A program made the position numbers and the translations under genes. The notes under the pieces were generated by a model. That model saw nothing but the letters and a program-made list of their open reading frames with translations, ran no database searches and had not been told where the DNA came from. Below are positions 34,655 through 43,098 of a stretch of DNA of 64,000 nt, in pieces (position 1 is the stretch's first letter; each line of letters starts with the position of its first letter). Location: contig NZ_CP114786.1 of assembly GCF_027359675.1 (NCBI RefSeq), forward strand, positions 310,001-374,000, given 5' to 3'. Source of the DNA: Roseibium sp. Sym1. GTDB taxonomy: Bacteria > Pseudomonadota > Alphaproteobacteria > Rhizobiales > Stappiaceae.

Positions 34655-35078
34655 GCCGGCTGGGACCTGCCATCTTGCACCTTGCTCACAAGGCAGGGCA
34701 ATCGCATTTAAGGAAAACACGCCGCCTATATTGGTGTCACCCCGGGCGAACAAAGTGAGACCCGGGGCCCACTCGTTTGCAGAGAGCATGAGTGAAGGCA
34801 CTCTTTGAAGACACAACACCCTACGCTTTTACAAGCGGAACTGCGTGTGGGTCCCGGCTCGCGCTGCGCTTGGCCGGAATGACAATCGGAGGGGTTTCTA
34901 CTCTCCAACGTCATCTTCTGGGCAAGCATCAGGGACGATCCACACAACAGAGTTGATGACACCGAAGGTGACGTCCTTGACCTCGACTCAGGCGAGGAAT
35001 TGAAAATGCAATTTCTCTCCCCCTGGTGGGATGGGTCAGGGCGGGGGGCGCGACGGCGCAGCCGTCATGAACAAACCC
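34655..35078. other. Gene-free region with inverted copy of repeat family B
   Basis: About 420 bases. 34736-34784 and 34849-34883 match the 29.2-29.3 kb repeat in inverted orientation; a third shared fragment, CAGGGCAATCGCATTT, lies at 34695-34710. The remaining sequence to 35078 shows no gene or hairpin that I can support. Confidence 0.6.
34736..34883. repeat. Repeat family B, copy 2
   Basis: Inverted copy of 29178-29322: 49 of 49 bases in the first block (34736-34784) and 34 of 35 in the second (34849-34883), in reversed order as expected for an inversion of one unit. About 5.4 kb separates the copies. Confidence 0.85.
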
Positions 35079-36272
35079 TCAAGCCGTATCGCTCATGGCG
35101 CCTTCGGGCACTTCGTGCCGTTCGACACGGATCGGCTGGCGCACGCCGGCGGTCTGATGGAAATGCTCGAGCCGCCGGATCGTGGTGGGGGTCAGCATGT
35201 GGCCGCGCGACAGCACCAGCTCGTGGCTGCTCTCGGTGCGGGCGTCGTCGATCAGGATGTCGCCCGGGCGCAGCGAACGGATATAGCACTGCGCAACATG
35301 TTTTTGCGTCTCCTCGGGCAGCTCGTCCAGGAGGAGGGTCTTGGCAAGTTCGAGCAGTTTCGGATCGTATTTGCGCTGGTTAATGGTCAGCGCCTCGAGC
35401 GCGGCCGCATCCGGCCCGCTCTCCGGGCTGGCATACCACAGGTCCGTCAAGAGCTTCAGGATGCGGGAGACAAGCGGAATGTCCTCGCCGACCGGACCGT
35501 CCTTGGGAAACCCAGAACCGTCATAGCCGCGTGCCGACAGGAACAGGTAATCGGAGACCTTTTCAAGCTGGGGAATGTTCTTCAGGAGATCCCGGGACTG
35601 TGCCGGTGCCCGGTCAAGAACGTCCCGCTCCTGTTCCGTCAGGCTGCGGGCCGCACGATAGCGGGCCAGGATATCCTTGGGCAGGAGTGCCTCGCCGAGC
35701 GGCGACAGCATCACCGCCATTTCCAGCTCCCAGGTCTTCTTCATGCCCAGTGTTTTGGCCAGTTTCAGCGCCTGCTTGCGCACGGTCGCGGTGCGCCGGA
35801 AGGCCTCCGGGTGAAACAGCGCCAGCATGTCGATCAGGAGCTTGATTGATCCCGCAAGGGTGCGCTCCAGCAAGGCCCGGTCCTTGGACAGCTGTCCGTG
35901 ATGGGCAAGCGCCAGTTCCATGGCCGATGTCAGATCGGCCGGCTTGCAGGGCTTTTCCAGATACATGAAGGCGTGGCCTTCGTTGAGAGCCTTCTTGACG
36001 GAATCGGCGGATTGTTCCCGCGTCAGCATCACCCGCGCGGCCTGCGGCACGATGGATTCCGCCGCACGAAGAAAGGCCGTGCCGCCCCGTCCCGGCAGAT
36101 TGAAGCTGGAACAGACCACCGCCGTGCCATGGTTCTGCTTCAGAAAAACAAGAGCCGCTTCGGATTCGGAGAAACAGGCCACCTTCATATGCACGCCAAA
36201 CAGGCGCTGAAATCCAGCCTGAACGTCCTTGTCCGGATCTGCGACAACAATCAGGTCCGTGGTTTTCTCCAT
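35079..36272 (-). CDS. Response-regulator-like protein with degenerate receiver and HD-GYP-like domain
   Basis: A 397-residue protein. The N-terminal receiver fold (about 5-125) keeps the acidic patch ADPDKD and a KPC motif near its end, but the phosphoacceptor position, four residues before the conserved proline in SSFNLPGRGG, is Ser56 instead of Asp. The middle (about 140-290) resembles an HD-GYP domain (LEMAVMLSPLGEALLP, YLFLSARGYDGSGFPKDG) but lacks the catalytic HD pair, while GSGFP replaces the GYP signature. It probably acts by protein interaction, not catalysis. ATG 36272 has GAAAGGAGCC upstream. Confidence 0.8.
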   Translation of the reverse strand: MEKTTDLIVVADPDKDVQAGFQRLFGVHMKVACFSESEAALVFLKQNHGTAVVCSSFNLPGRGGTAFLRAAESIVPQAARVMLTREQSADSVKKALNEGHAFMYLEKPCKPADLTSAMELALAHHGQLSKDRALLERTLAGSIKLLIDMLALFHPEAFRRTATVRKQALKLAKTLGMKKTWELEMAVMLSPLGEALLPKDILARYRAARSLTEQERDVLDRAPAQSRDLLKNIPQLEKVSDYLFLSARGYDGSGFPKDGPVGEDIPLVSRILKLLTDLWYASPESGPDAAALEALTINQRKYDPKLLELAKTLLLDELPEETQKHVAQCYIRSLRPGDILIDDARTESSHELVLSRGHMLTPTTIRRLEHFHQTAGVRQPIRVERHEVPEGAMSDTA

Positions 36273-36434
36273 TCACGGCTCCTTTCTGAAGAATAGGCGC
36301 CGTGAACATACCCGGACACTCAACTTCAGTTTGATCGTCTCACGAGAGATATAACAAATACTTGAAGAAACCGTCGAGATTATGGTCGTCTCATCAGGGT
36401 GGTCTTTTACAGCCTGGCTGAACTATAAGGCCGC

Positions 36435-37649
36435 ATGCGCGATGTCCTGATTATCGGTGCCGGCCCGACCGGCTTGTTCGCAGCGGACCGTCTGTCCGCC
36501 AACGGGGTTTCGGTCACGATAGCGGACCGGATGCCGTCGCCTGCGCGCAAATTCCTGATGGCGGGCCGCGGCGGCCTCAACCTGACCCACAGCGAAGACC
36601 CGGACCGCTTTGTAACGCGGTACCGCGAGGCCGCACCGTTTGTGGCTCCGCTCATCCGGGCTTTCCCGCCACAAGCGCTCCGGGACTGGTGCCACGGCCT
36701 TGGACAGGAGACGTTTGTCGGCAGCAGCGGCCGGGTGTTCCCGAAAGCCATGAAAGCCTCGCCCCTGCTGCGCGCCTGGCTGCACCGGCTGGACCGGAAC
36801 GGTGTCCGGCTCCTGACCCGGCATGCCTGGACCGGATTTGGCAGGGACGGCACGGTGGAGCTTGAAAACGAGGCCGGCGAGATACTGCCGTTCCCGGCGC
36901 GTGCCTGCCTGCTTGCCCTGGGCGGCGCCAGCTGGCCGAAACTCGGCTCCAGTGCCGCCTGGGTGCCGCTGCTCGAGGCACGCGGCATCCGTATAAACCG
37001 GTTCCAGCCGTCCAATTGCGGGTTCCGGATCGCCTGGAGCGACCACCTGAAGAACCGGTTTGCCGGCAGCCCGCTCAAGCGCATTGCGCTGAGCCACAAA
37101 GGCACCTGCAAGGCCGGCGAAGCCGTGCTGTCCGGCAAGGGCCTTGAAGGCGGTGCCGTCTACGCGCTTTCGGCGGAGCTGCGCGAGACCCTCAACCAGG
37201 AGGGAAGCGCCACGCTGGAGATCGACCTGCGTCCCGGGATGAGCGCCGAGGATCTCGCCCGCAAGCTGTCGAAACCGCGCGGCAAGCAATCCGCTGCAAC
37301 CTTCCTGAAAAAGGCCCTGAGGCTGAAACCGGAGGAACTGGCCCTGGTGCGTGAAGCCGGCGACCTGCCGTCCGCGCCGACCGATCTGGCGCAGCGGATC
37401 AAGGCCGTTTCCGTTACCTGCCAGGCCGCTTACCCCATCGACCGGGCGATTTCCTCGGCCGGCGGCGTCGCGCTCGAGGAGCTGGATGAGGCACTGATGC
37501 TGAAAAAATGCCCCGGCGTTTTCGCCGCCGGCGAGATGCTCGACTGGGAAGCCCCGACCGGTGGCTATCTGCTGCAAGCCTGTTTTGCCATGGGCGCCCG
37601 GGCCGCCGACGGCATTGAGGCCTATCTGAAAACGACGGGAGAAAACTGA
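36435..37649 (+). CDS. HI0933-family FAD-dependent oxidoreductase (TIGR03862-like)
   Basis: A 404-residue flavoprotein. Residues 5-34 (VLIIGAGPTGLFAADRLSANGVSVTIAD) form the FAD Rossmann motif, KFLMAGRGGLNLTHSE is the second family motif, LALGGASWPKLGS the third and GVFAAGEMLDWEAPTGGYLLQACFAMG the C-terminal FAD block. These are hallmarks of the HI0933/BaiN group, whose reactions are mostly unknown. A second member, with ISGGGRCNFTNIH in place of the GRGGLNLT motif, is at 53237-54415. The gene precedes the YaiI-like gene by one base and probably forms an operon with it. Confidence 0.88.
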   Translation: MRDVLIIGAGPTGLFAADRLSANGVSVTIADRMPSPARKFLMAGRGGLNLTHSEDPDRFVTRYREAAPFVAPLIRAFPPQALRDWCHGLGQETFVGSSGRVFPKAMKASPLLRAWLHRLDRNGVRLLTRHAWTGFGRDGTVELENEAGEILPFPARACLLALGGASWPKLGSSAAWVPLLEARGIRINRFQPSNCGFRIAWSDHLKNRFAGSPLKRIALSHKGTCKAGEAVLSGKGLEGGAVYALSAELRETLNQEGSATLEIDLRPGMSAEDLARKLSKPRGKQSAATFLKKALRLKPEELALVREAGDLPSAPTDLAQRIKAVSVTCQAAYPIDRAISSAGGVALEELDEALMLKKCPGVFAAGEMLDWEAPTGGYLLQACFAMGARAADGIEAYLKTTGEN

Positions 37650-37650
37650 C

Positions 37651-38112
37651 GTGACCGTGCTTTACGTGGACGCCGACGCCTGTCCGGTGAAAGACGAAGC
37701 CATCCGGGTCGGGGAACGGCACAAGGTGGCGATCAAATTCGTTTCCAACAGCTGGATGCGCCTGCCCGAAGGCGATCTGATCGAACGGGTGATCGTGCCC
37801 GAAGGCCCGGACGAGGCGGACAACTGGATCGCGGAACGGGCGCAGACCGGTGATGTCGTGATCACCGCGGACGTGCCGCTGGCCTCGCGCTGCGTCAAGG
37901 CCGGCGCCCTGGTGCTCGGTCCTACCGGCAAGCCGTTCAGCGAGGAAGCCATCGGCATGCGCCTCGCCATGCGCGATCTGAAAACCCATCTGCGCGAGAT
38001 CGGAGAGATCAAGGAAGGCGGTCCATCCTTCACCAAACAGGACCGGTCCCGTTTTCTCAACCAGCTCGAGACCATCATGCGGGCGGCCAAGAGACTGTCA
38101 GGCACCAGCTGA
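37651..38112 (+). CDS. YaiI/YqxD family protein (DUF188)
   Basis: A 153-residue protein of the UPF0178 family. It opens TVLYVDADACPVKDEAIRV, with acidic residues arranged as in PIN-like nucleases, then WIAERAQTGDVVITADVPLASRCV and LGPTGKPFSEEAIG. The activity is not established; a nuclease role is suggested by fold similarity. GTG 37651 is the start, one base after the stop of the flavoprotein gene, with GACGGGAG upstream. Full family length. Confidence 0.88.
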   Translation: MTVLYVDADACPVKDEAIRVGERHKVAIKFVSNSWMRLPEGDLIERVIVPEGPDEADNWIAERAQTGDVVITADVPLASRCVKAGALVLGPTGKPFSEEAIGMRLAMRDLKTHLREIGEIKEGGPSFTKQDRSRFLNQLETIMRAAKRLSGTS

Positions 38113-38120
38113 CTGCAAAC

Positions 38121-38145
38121 AAAAAACTCCCCGCAAGGCGGGGAG
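38121..38145 (-). terminator. Rho-independent terminator of the BA14K gene
   Basis: The 8-bp stem CTCCCCGC / GCGGGGAG with a 3-base loop is followed on the minus strand by TTTTTT. It lies in the convergent gap; the T tract serves the minus-strand gene, although the stem may also slow plus-strand transcription. Confidence 0.87.
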
Positions 38146-38219
38146 GAGCACCTTGCAGGGAGTGTGGCCGGATACCCTTTGTCAGGGGATTGCGCCCCGG
38201 CTCTCAAGCGGAATGCCTG

Positions 38220-38561
38220 TTAGCGGCAGAACTTGTACTGGCCGGAATAGGCCAGGAAGTAGCCGGTGTTCGGGTTGAAGGACCGGTACTTGCGGCTGCA
38301 GTAATCGTACCAGGCCGGGGACCACGGTGCCGGGCGGTAGACAACCACCGGCGCCGGTGCCGGATAATAGGCCGGCGGGGGACCGACGTAGCGCGGCTGT
38401 GACAGGGCGGAGCCCAGGATCGCGCCTGCGGCAAGACCGCCGGCAATGCCCACGCCGACCTGCCAGCCTTCGGCGGCTTTGGCGGATTGGGTCTGGGTGG
38501 TCAGGGCTGCACCGGCAACAAGAGCCAGCGCGATGGAGGTGGTAGCGACTTTCTTGAACAT
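38220..38561 (-). CDS. BA14K-like exported protein
   Basis: A 113-residue exported protein. A signal peptide of about 29 residues (KKVATTSIALALVAGAALTTQ) precedes a glycine-zipper-like helix VGVGIAGGLAAGAILGSAL and a Pro/Tyr-rich linker. The C-terminal block WYDYCSRKYRSFNPNTGYFLAYSG...KFC matches the BA14K motif. The Brucella namesake is an immunoreactive lectin-like protein; here an envelope role is likely. ATG 38561 follows AAGGGAAACC; GTG 38564 is one codon earlier. Confidence 0.85.
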   Translation of the reverse strand: MFKKVATTSIALALVAGAALTTQTQSAKAAEGWQVGVGIAGGLAAGAILGSALSQPRYVGPPPAYYPAPAPVVVYRPAPWSPAWYDYCSRKYRSFNPNTGYFLAYSGQYKFCR

Positions 38562-38684
38562 CACGGTTTCCCTTCGGTTTCAAGAGGCGCGTCCTGCCCG
38601 CCTCTGTTCATGAGACCAACATAGGAAGCTGCTCGTGGTGCTGCTGTGACCGGGGTCACAAGCATGCGGTTTGCCGGAAAGCCG

Positions 38685-39398
38685 TCATTCCGGCCGGAAG
38701 GGTGCATTCGGCGAGCAGCTCTCCGCGGACATGTCCGCCCTGCAGGCCGACACTTTTTCCAGGTAGGCGCGCAAGTAGGTGACATCCCCGTTCTCACTGG
38801 CAAGGGCCTCCGTCAGCGCCGTTGCCCTGCCGAACCAGTCTTCCGCCCTGTCCGGCTGGCCAGCCGCGGCAAGCGTGTAGGACACGATCGCCGCTACAAA
38901 GGGTTTTTCCCGTTTTTCGACACGCTCCAGCTCGCCCTCGGCTTCTCTCACGAAGGCCTCAAGAGCCGTGGCGTTCTTGAGAAAGCTGTCGCTTTCATAC
39001 CAAAGCGCCTGCAGAAGCAGAAGAAACCCTTGCTTGGAGCCCGTGTCGCCAAGCTCGCCCGCTATCCGGTAAGCTCTCTGCCAGGGCTCCAGGTCGCCGA
39101 GATCCGCAAAGGCGCTAGTCGCCAGGAGTGTTTCAAGCCGCGTCACTTCATCCGGAGAGAATTCTTTGTAGAGCGGCAGCCCGTTGCCGGGACAGACCGG
39201 CAGGCGCGTCACGAAATCACAGGAGGACAGGCTCCTGAACGACATTGTGCGGCCGAAGGTCGTGCAGGACAGCGTCTCCACGATGGTGAAGGTTTCGCCG
39301 CCAACCGGACAGGTCCTTTCCGCCTCGACCGGAATGCCCGCCATCGCCGGGGTCATAACACCGGCCAGAACCACTCCCAATGCCAGTCTCTTGATCAT
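38685..39398 (-). CDS. Exported hypothetical protein with cysteine-rich N-terminal domain
   Basis: A 237-residue protein. The signal peptide MIKRLALGVVLAGVMTPAMA is followed by CPVGGETFTIVETLSCTTFG and LSSCDFVTRLPVCPGNGLPLY, with four to five cysteines that could form disulfides or bind a metal. This part resembles the DUF2225-type zinc-ribbon-like start. The C-terminal 150 residues are helical with TPR-like character (AYRIAGELGDTGSKQGFLLLLQALW, VSYTLAAAGQPDRAEDWFGRA). ATG 39398 has GGAGGAGACGTG. Envelope localisation is likely; no function assigned. Confidence 0.7.
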   Translation of the reverse strand: MIKRLALGVVLAGVMTPAMAGIPVEAERTCPVGGETFTIVETLSCTTFGRTMSFRSLSSCDFVTRLPVCPGNGLPLYKEFSPDEVTRLETLLATSAFADLGDLEPWQRAYRIAGELGDTGSKQGFLLLLQALWYESDSFLKNATALEAFVREAEGELERVEKREKPFVAAIVSYTLAAAGQPDRAEDWFGRATALTEALASENGDVTYLRAYLEKVSACRADMSAESCSPNAPFRPE

Positions 39399-39745
39399 CA
39401 CGTCTCCTCCGCCTGACAGCCATTGTGCGCAATGTCTTGGCCGAAGGATGAAGAAAGGCGGGCCAAAGAGTGACATTTTGCCGGTTCCAAAGCGCGGAAA
39501 TCCGGGCGAATTCACCCATAATACAAGTTTCACTTGCCGGAAGACGCTGAGGCACCTACATTATCGGCCATCGGTACGCGTTGTGCCGTACGGGACTGAA
39601 GAAAGACCCGGTAAGACTGACTTCGGCGGCTGCTCCATCAAGCGTTGCTCTGAAATTCCAAGCTTTCCGTTTCTTATTGACTTCTCGTTTATCCGCGCCT
39701 TGCCGGAAACGGGACGGCGCATTCTACCAGCGGAAAGGTTTCTCC
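39399..39745. other. Gene-free region: long putative 5' leader of the cold-shock gene
   Basis: 347 bases. The left part holds the promoter of the minus-strand exported protein. The right part, about 39500-39745, precedes the cold-shock gene and has potential hairpins (GTACGCGTTGTGCCGTAC at 39574-39591, and GCCTTGCCGGAAACGGGACGGC near 39700-39721). Long structured leaders are common for cold-shock genes, where they act in temperature control. No protein gene seen. Confidence 0.45.
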
Positions 39746-39958
39746 ATGCGTGAGAACGGCACCATCAAATTCTTCAACCACGACCGTGGCTTCGGCTTCA
39801 TCACCCCGGACAATGGCGGCAAGGATGTCTTTGTTCACGTGACTGCTTTCGAGCAGGCCGGGATCGGAACGCCGGTCGAAGGCGCGAAAATCTCCTTCGT
39901 CGCCGAAGACGACCGTCGCGGCCGCGGCAAGCAGGCTGCTCAGCTCGAGCTGGTCTAA
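39746..39958 (+). CDS. cspA: Cold-shock domain protein (CspA family)
   Basis: A 70-residue single cold-shock domain, a five-stranded OB fold that binds single-stranded RNA or DNA. RNP1 is DRGFGFI and RNP2 is DVFVHV, both intact; the start GTIKFFN is canonical. ATG 39746 follows GGAAAGG; the open frame reaches further upstream but that part is leader. It ends 49 bases before a strong terminator and is monocistronic. Whether it is cold-induced or constitutive cannot be told from sequence. Confidence 0.92.
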   Translation: MRENGTIKFFNHDRGFGFITPDNGGKDVFVHVTAFEQAGIGTPVEGAKISFVAEDDRRGRGKQAAQLELV

Positions 39959-40007
39959 GTTTCGGACCGCCGCCGCCTGACGGCCGGCGCGGACAAGAAA
40001 ACGGAAA

Positions 40008-40033
40008 ACGGGGCCTCGCGGCCCCGTTTTTTT
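40008..40033 (+). terminator. Rho-independent terminator of the cold-shock gene
   Basis: The 8-bp stem ACGGGGCC / GGCCCCGT with loop TCGC is followed by seven T residues: a textbook intrinsic terminator. Confidence 0.93.
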
Positions 40034-40051
40034 GTCTGCCGGGAACAATAG

Positions 40052-40158
40052 CCTCATCCTGAGGAGGACCGAAGGTCCGTCTCGAAAGACCGGCAACTTG
40101 TTCCAGGACAAGCGGCAAATCCTTCGAGACGCCGCTCACGCGGTTCCTCAGGATCAGG
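40052..40158. repeat. Palindromic intergenic repeat family C, copy 1
   Basis: About 107 bp with inverted halves: CCTCATCCTGAGGAGGACC...CGTCTCGAAAG on one side, and TTCGAGACGCCGCTCACGCGG...CCTCAGGATCAGG on the other. It resembles the CTGAGGAG...GTCTCGAAGGAT intergenic repeats common in alphaproteobacteria. It lies between the cold-shock terminator and the end of choV. Confidence 0.75.
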
Positions 40159-40188
40159 TCTGTTTTTCCTTAAAGAGCGCAAATCCGC

Positions 40189-41232
40189 TCAAAGCATGCA
40201 GTCCAGCAGTTCCTTTTCGCCGATCATTCCGACAATGGCGCCGTCCTTTTGCACGACCACCGGCTCCGAACTGGATTTCTTCAGCCTGGCGACCTCGCGG
40301 ATCGGCGTGTTGGCATCGCAATTGAGGCCGTTTGCCAGCGATCCCGAGAGACTGCCGGGCGGCACCATGATGTCACGGGCGCGCAGCACGTTGAGCGGGT
40401 TCATGTGGCTGACGAAATCGGCGACATACTCGGTCGCCGGCGCCTTGACGATCTCCTGCGGCGTGCCGAGCTGGATCACCCGGCCGCCTTCCATGATCGC
40501 GATGCGCGAACCGATCTTGGCGGCCTCGTCGAGATCATGGCTGACGAAGATGATGGTCCGGTTGAGCTCCTTCTGCAGGTCGAGCAACTCGTCCTGCAGC
40601 TTGTCGCGGATCAGCGGATCCAGCGCGGAGAACGGCTCGTCCATCAGGAGCAGCGGTGCATCCGTGGCAAAGGCCCGGGCCAGGCCGACACGCTGCTGCA
40701 TGCCGCCGGAGAGCTCGTGGACGTATTTCTCGCCCCAGCCGGTCAGGCCGACCAGCTTGAGCTGCGCCTCCACCTTCGAGGCCCGCTCCTTTTGAGGCAT
40801 GCCCGCCAGTTCCAGGCCGAAGCCGACATTTTCCGCCACCGTGCGCCACGGCAAAAGCCCGAATTGCTGGAATACCATGCCGATGCGATGGCGGCGCAAT
40901 TCCCTGAGATCGTTTTCCGAACAGGTTTCCGGGTTCACGTAATTGCTGCCGTCATGAACCTGGACCTCGCCCCGGATGACCGGGTTGAGGCCGTTGACCG
41001 CGCGCAGGAGCGTCGACTTGCCCGAGCCCGACAGGCCCATCAGCACGATCACCTCGCCTTCGTGGATATCGAATGTGGCGCCGGCAACGCCGAGGATCTG
41101 GCCGGTTTCCGCCTGGATCTCCTGACGGGTCCTGCCCGCATCGATCAGGGGCAACGCGGTTTCCGGCTTTTCGCCGAAGACGATGTCGACATCCTTGAAG
41201 GTAACCACGGGCATGGCATTGGAAGCACTCAT
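40189..41232 (-). CDS. choV: Choline/betaine ABC transporter ATPase ChoV
   Basis: A 347-residue ATPase of the OpuAA/ProV group. Walker A GLSGSGKST is at 66-74, the Q-loop is in VFQQFGLLPWRT, the signature is LSGGMQQR, Walker B is LLLMDEP, and the switch His is in FVSHDLDEA. The final 70 residues (RDIMVPPGSLSGSL to KDGAIVGMIGEKEL) are a CBS-like tail shorter than the usual tandem pair. It overlaps choW as ATGA. ChoXWV imports choline for the adjacent bet genes; ProV-type glycine-betaine uptake is the alternative. Confidence 0.92.
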   Translation of the reverse strand: MSASNAMPVVTFKDVDIVFGEKPETALPLIDAGRTRQEIQAETGQILGVAGATFDIHEGEVIVLMGLSGSGKSTLLRAVNGLNPVIRGEVQVHDGSNYVNPETCSENDLRELRRHRIGMVFQQFGLLPWRTVAENVGFGLELAGMPQKERASKVEAQLKLVGLTGWGEKYVHELSGGMQQRVGLARAFATDAPLLLMDEPFSALDPLIRDKLQDELLDLQKELNRTIIFVSHDLDEAAKIGSRIAIMEGGRVIQLGTPQEIVKAPATEYVADFVSHMNPLNVLRARDIMVPPGSLSGSLANGLNCDANTPIREVARLKKSSSEPVVVQKDGAIVGMIGEKELLDCML

Positions 41233-42071
41233 CGCTTGCCTCCTTCCTGCGCCCGGAAGAACCGGTCGAGAACGATGGCGATCAGGACGATGCAGACGCC
41301 GACTTCAAAGCCCTGCGCGATGTTGACCGTGTTCAACGCCCGAAGGGTCGGCACGCCAAGGCCGTCGGCACCGACCAGCGCCGCGATAACGACCATGGAA
41401 AGCGACAGCATGATGGTCTGGGTCAGGCCCGCCATGATCTGCGGCAGGGCATAGGGCAACTCGATCTTCCACAAGAGCTGGCGCCTGGTGGCGCCGAAGG
41501 CCTGGCCCGCCTCGATCAGCGCCGTTGGCGTCGAGGACACGCCGAGCTGGGTCAGGCGGATCGGCGCTGGAATGGCGAAGATCACCGTTGCGATCAGACC
41601 GGGCACCATGCCGAGGCCGAACAGGATCAGCGCCGGGATCAGATAAACGAAGGTCGGGATCGTCTGCATCAGGTCGAGCACCGGACGAATGGCCGCGTAA
41701 AAGCGCGGATGATGCGCGCCCAACACGCCAACCGGCACGCCGACGGCCATGCAGACCACGGAGGCCGCGATCACCAGGGCCAGGGTTTCGGTGGTTTCTT
41801 CCCAGTATCCCTGGTTGATGATGAGCAGCAGCGAAAGCGCCACAAACACAGCGAATGCGATCGTGCGATGCACCGCATAGCCGAGGCCCACCGCAATCGC
41901 CACGATGACCAGCGGATGCGGCGTCTGGAGCAGCCACAGGATGCTGTCGATCAGCGTTTCCAGGAAATATGAAATGCCGTCAAATACCCAAAGGGCATTG
42001 TCGGTGAGCCAATCGACCAGGGACCGTGCCCACGGGCCGATCGGCAGCTTGTTGTCTGTCAGCCAATCCAA
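41229..42071 (-). CDS. choW: Choline/betaine ABC transporter permease ChoW
   Basis: A 280-residue permease with an N-terminal amphipathic region (DNKLPIGPWARSLVDWLTDN) and about six membrane helices such as PHPLVIVAIAVGLGYAVH and AFAVFVALSLLLIINQGYW. The EAA-type loop is IEAGQAFGATRRQLLWKIELPYALPQI near residues 185-210. This matches ProW/ChoW. It is the middle gene of choX-choW-choV. It is separated from choX by 82 bases that contain a strong hairpin. Confidence 0.92.
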   Translation of the reverse strand: MDWLTDNKLPIGPWARSLVDWLTDNALWVFDGISYFLETLIDSILWLLQTPHPLVIVAIAVGLGYAVHRTIAFAVFVALSLLLIINQGYWEETTETLALVIAASVVCMAVGVPVGVLGAHHPRFYAAIRPVLDLMQTIPTFVYLIPALILFGLGMVPGLIATVIFAIPAPIRLTQLGVSSTPTALIEAGQAFGATRRQLLWKIELPYALPQIMAGLTQTIMLSLSMVVIAALVGADGLGVPTLRALNTVNIAQGFEVGVCIVLIAIVLDRFFRAQEGGKR

Positions 42072-42110
42072 TCTGCCGCTCCGGATTCTAATTGTCGTTG
42101 CAAAAAGTTT

Positions 42111-42138
42111 GCGCCGGGCGGGAGACCCGCACCGGCGC
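42111..42138 (-). terminator. Hairpin between choX and choW
   Basis: A 12-bp stem with one bulge: GCGCCGG pairs with CCGGCGC, and inner GCGGG with CCCGC around an AGA loop. On the minus strand it is followed by AAACTTTTTG. As in potF-potG, it lies between the binding-protein gene and the rest of the transporter, suggesting partial termination or 3' protection. Confidence 0.7.
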
Positions 42139-42153
42139 CGGATTTTTCAGCAA

Positions 42154-43098
42154 TCAGAGGCCGAGGGCTCCCTTGACGGCCGCGAAGCTGTCGCCGCCAT
42201 CAAAGGTCTTCACGCCGACCAGCCAGTTTTCGAAGGTTGCCGGGTGCTCCTTCAGCCAGGCGGCAGCCGCCTTGTTCGGGTCCTCGCCGTCGATCAGGAT
42301 CGCACCCATGATCTCGTTTTCCATGGCCAGCGAGAATTCCAGGTTCTCCAAGAGCTTGCCGACATTGGGGCACTCCTTGGCGTAGCCCGCGCGCACGTTG
42401 GTATAGACCGTGGCACCGCCGTAATTCGGGCCGAAAATGTCGTCGCCGCCGTCGAGATAGGCCATCTCGAAATTGGCGTTCATCGGATGCGGTTCCCAGC
42501 CGAGGAAGACGATGTCGTTCTCGCGGCGGTTGGCGCGGGCCACCTGGGCCAGCATGCCCTGCTCGGAGGACTCGACCACCTCGAAGCCTTCGAGGCCGAA
42601 GAGGTTCTCGTCGATCATGCCGATGATGAGGCGGTTGCCGTCATTGCCCGGCTCGATGCCGTAGATCTTGCCGTCGAGATCGTCCTTGAACTTGGCGATG
42701 TCCTGGAAGCTCTTGAGGCCCTTGTCATAGGTGTATTTCGGTACGGCCAGGGTGTATTTGGCCCCTTCCAGGTTCGCCCGGACCGTTTCCACGGAACCGT
42801 CTTCCCGGTAGGCCTTGATGTCGCCTTCCATGGTCGGCATCCAGTTGCCGAGGAAGATGTCGATGTCCTTGTTCTTCAGGGACGCGTAGGTCACCGGCAC
42901 GGACAGGATCTTGACGTCCGGCTCATAGCCGAGTGCTTCCAGCACAACCGAAGTTGCAGCGGTGGTAGCGGTAATATCGGTCCAGCCGACGTCGGAGAAA
43001 CGCACGGCCTTGCAGGATTCAGGGTCGTTGGCCAGTGCCGTTCCCGTGAGCATCAGACCAAGCGCCAGACCTCCAGCGAGTTTCGCTGTGATATTCAT
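42154..43098 (-). CDS. choX: Choline-binding periplasmic protein ChoX
   Basis: A 314-residue solute-binding protein. The signal peptide covers residues 1-24 (KLAGGLALGLMLTGTALA). Mature part: ESCKAVRFSDVGWTDITATTA, where the Trp and Asp belong to the choline pocket of OpuAC-type proteins, then FLGNWMPTMEGD, FLGWEPHPMNANFE and, near the C-terminus, YAKECPNVGKLLENLEFS. ATG 43098 follows GGAGGTATCTAC. The frame is open up to 43257 but that part is promoter. It is the first gene of the uptake operon, divergent from betI. Confidence 0.93.
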   Translation of the reverse strand: MNITAKLAGGLALGLMLTGTALANDPESCKAVRFSDVGWTDITATTAATSVVLEALGYEPDVKILSVPVTYASLKNKDIDIFLGNWMPTMEGDIKAYREDGSVETVRANLEGAKYTLAVPKYTYDKGLKSFQDIAKFKDDLDGKIYGIEPGNDGNRLIIGMIDENLFGLEGFEVVESSEQGMLAQVARANRRENDIVFLGWEPHPMNANFEMAYLDGGDDIFGPNYGGATVYTNVRAGYAKECPNVGKLLENLEFSLAMENEIMGAILIDGEDPNKAAAAWLKEHPATFENWLVGVKTFDGGDSFAAVKGALGL

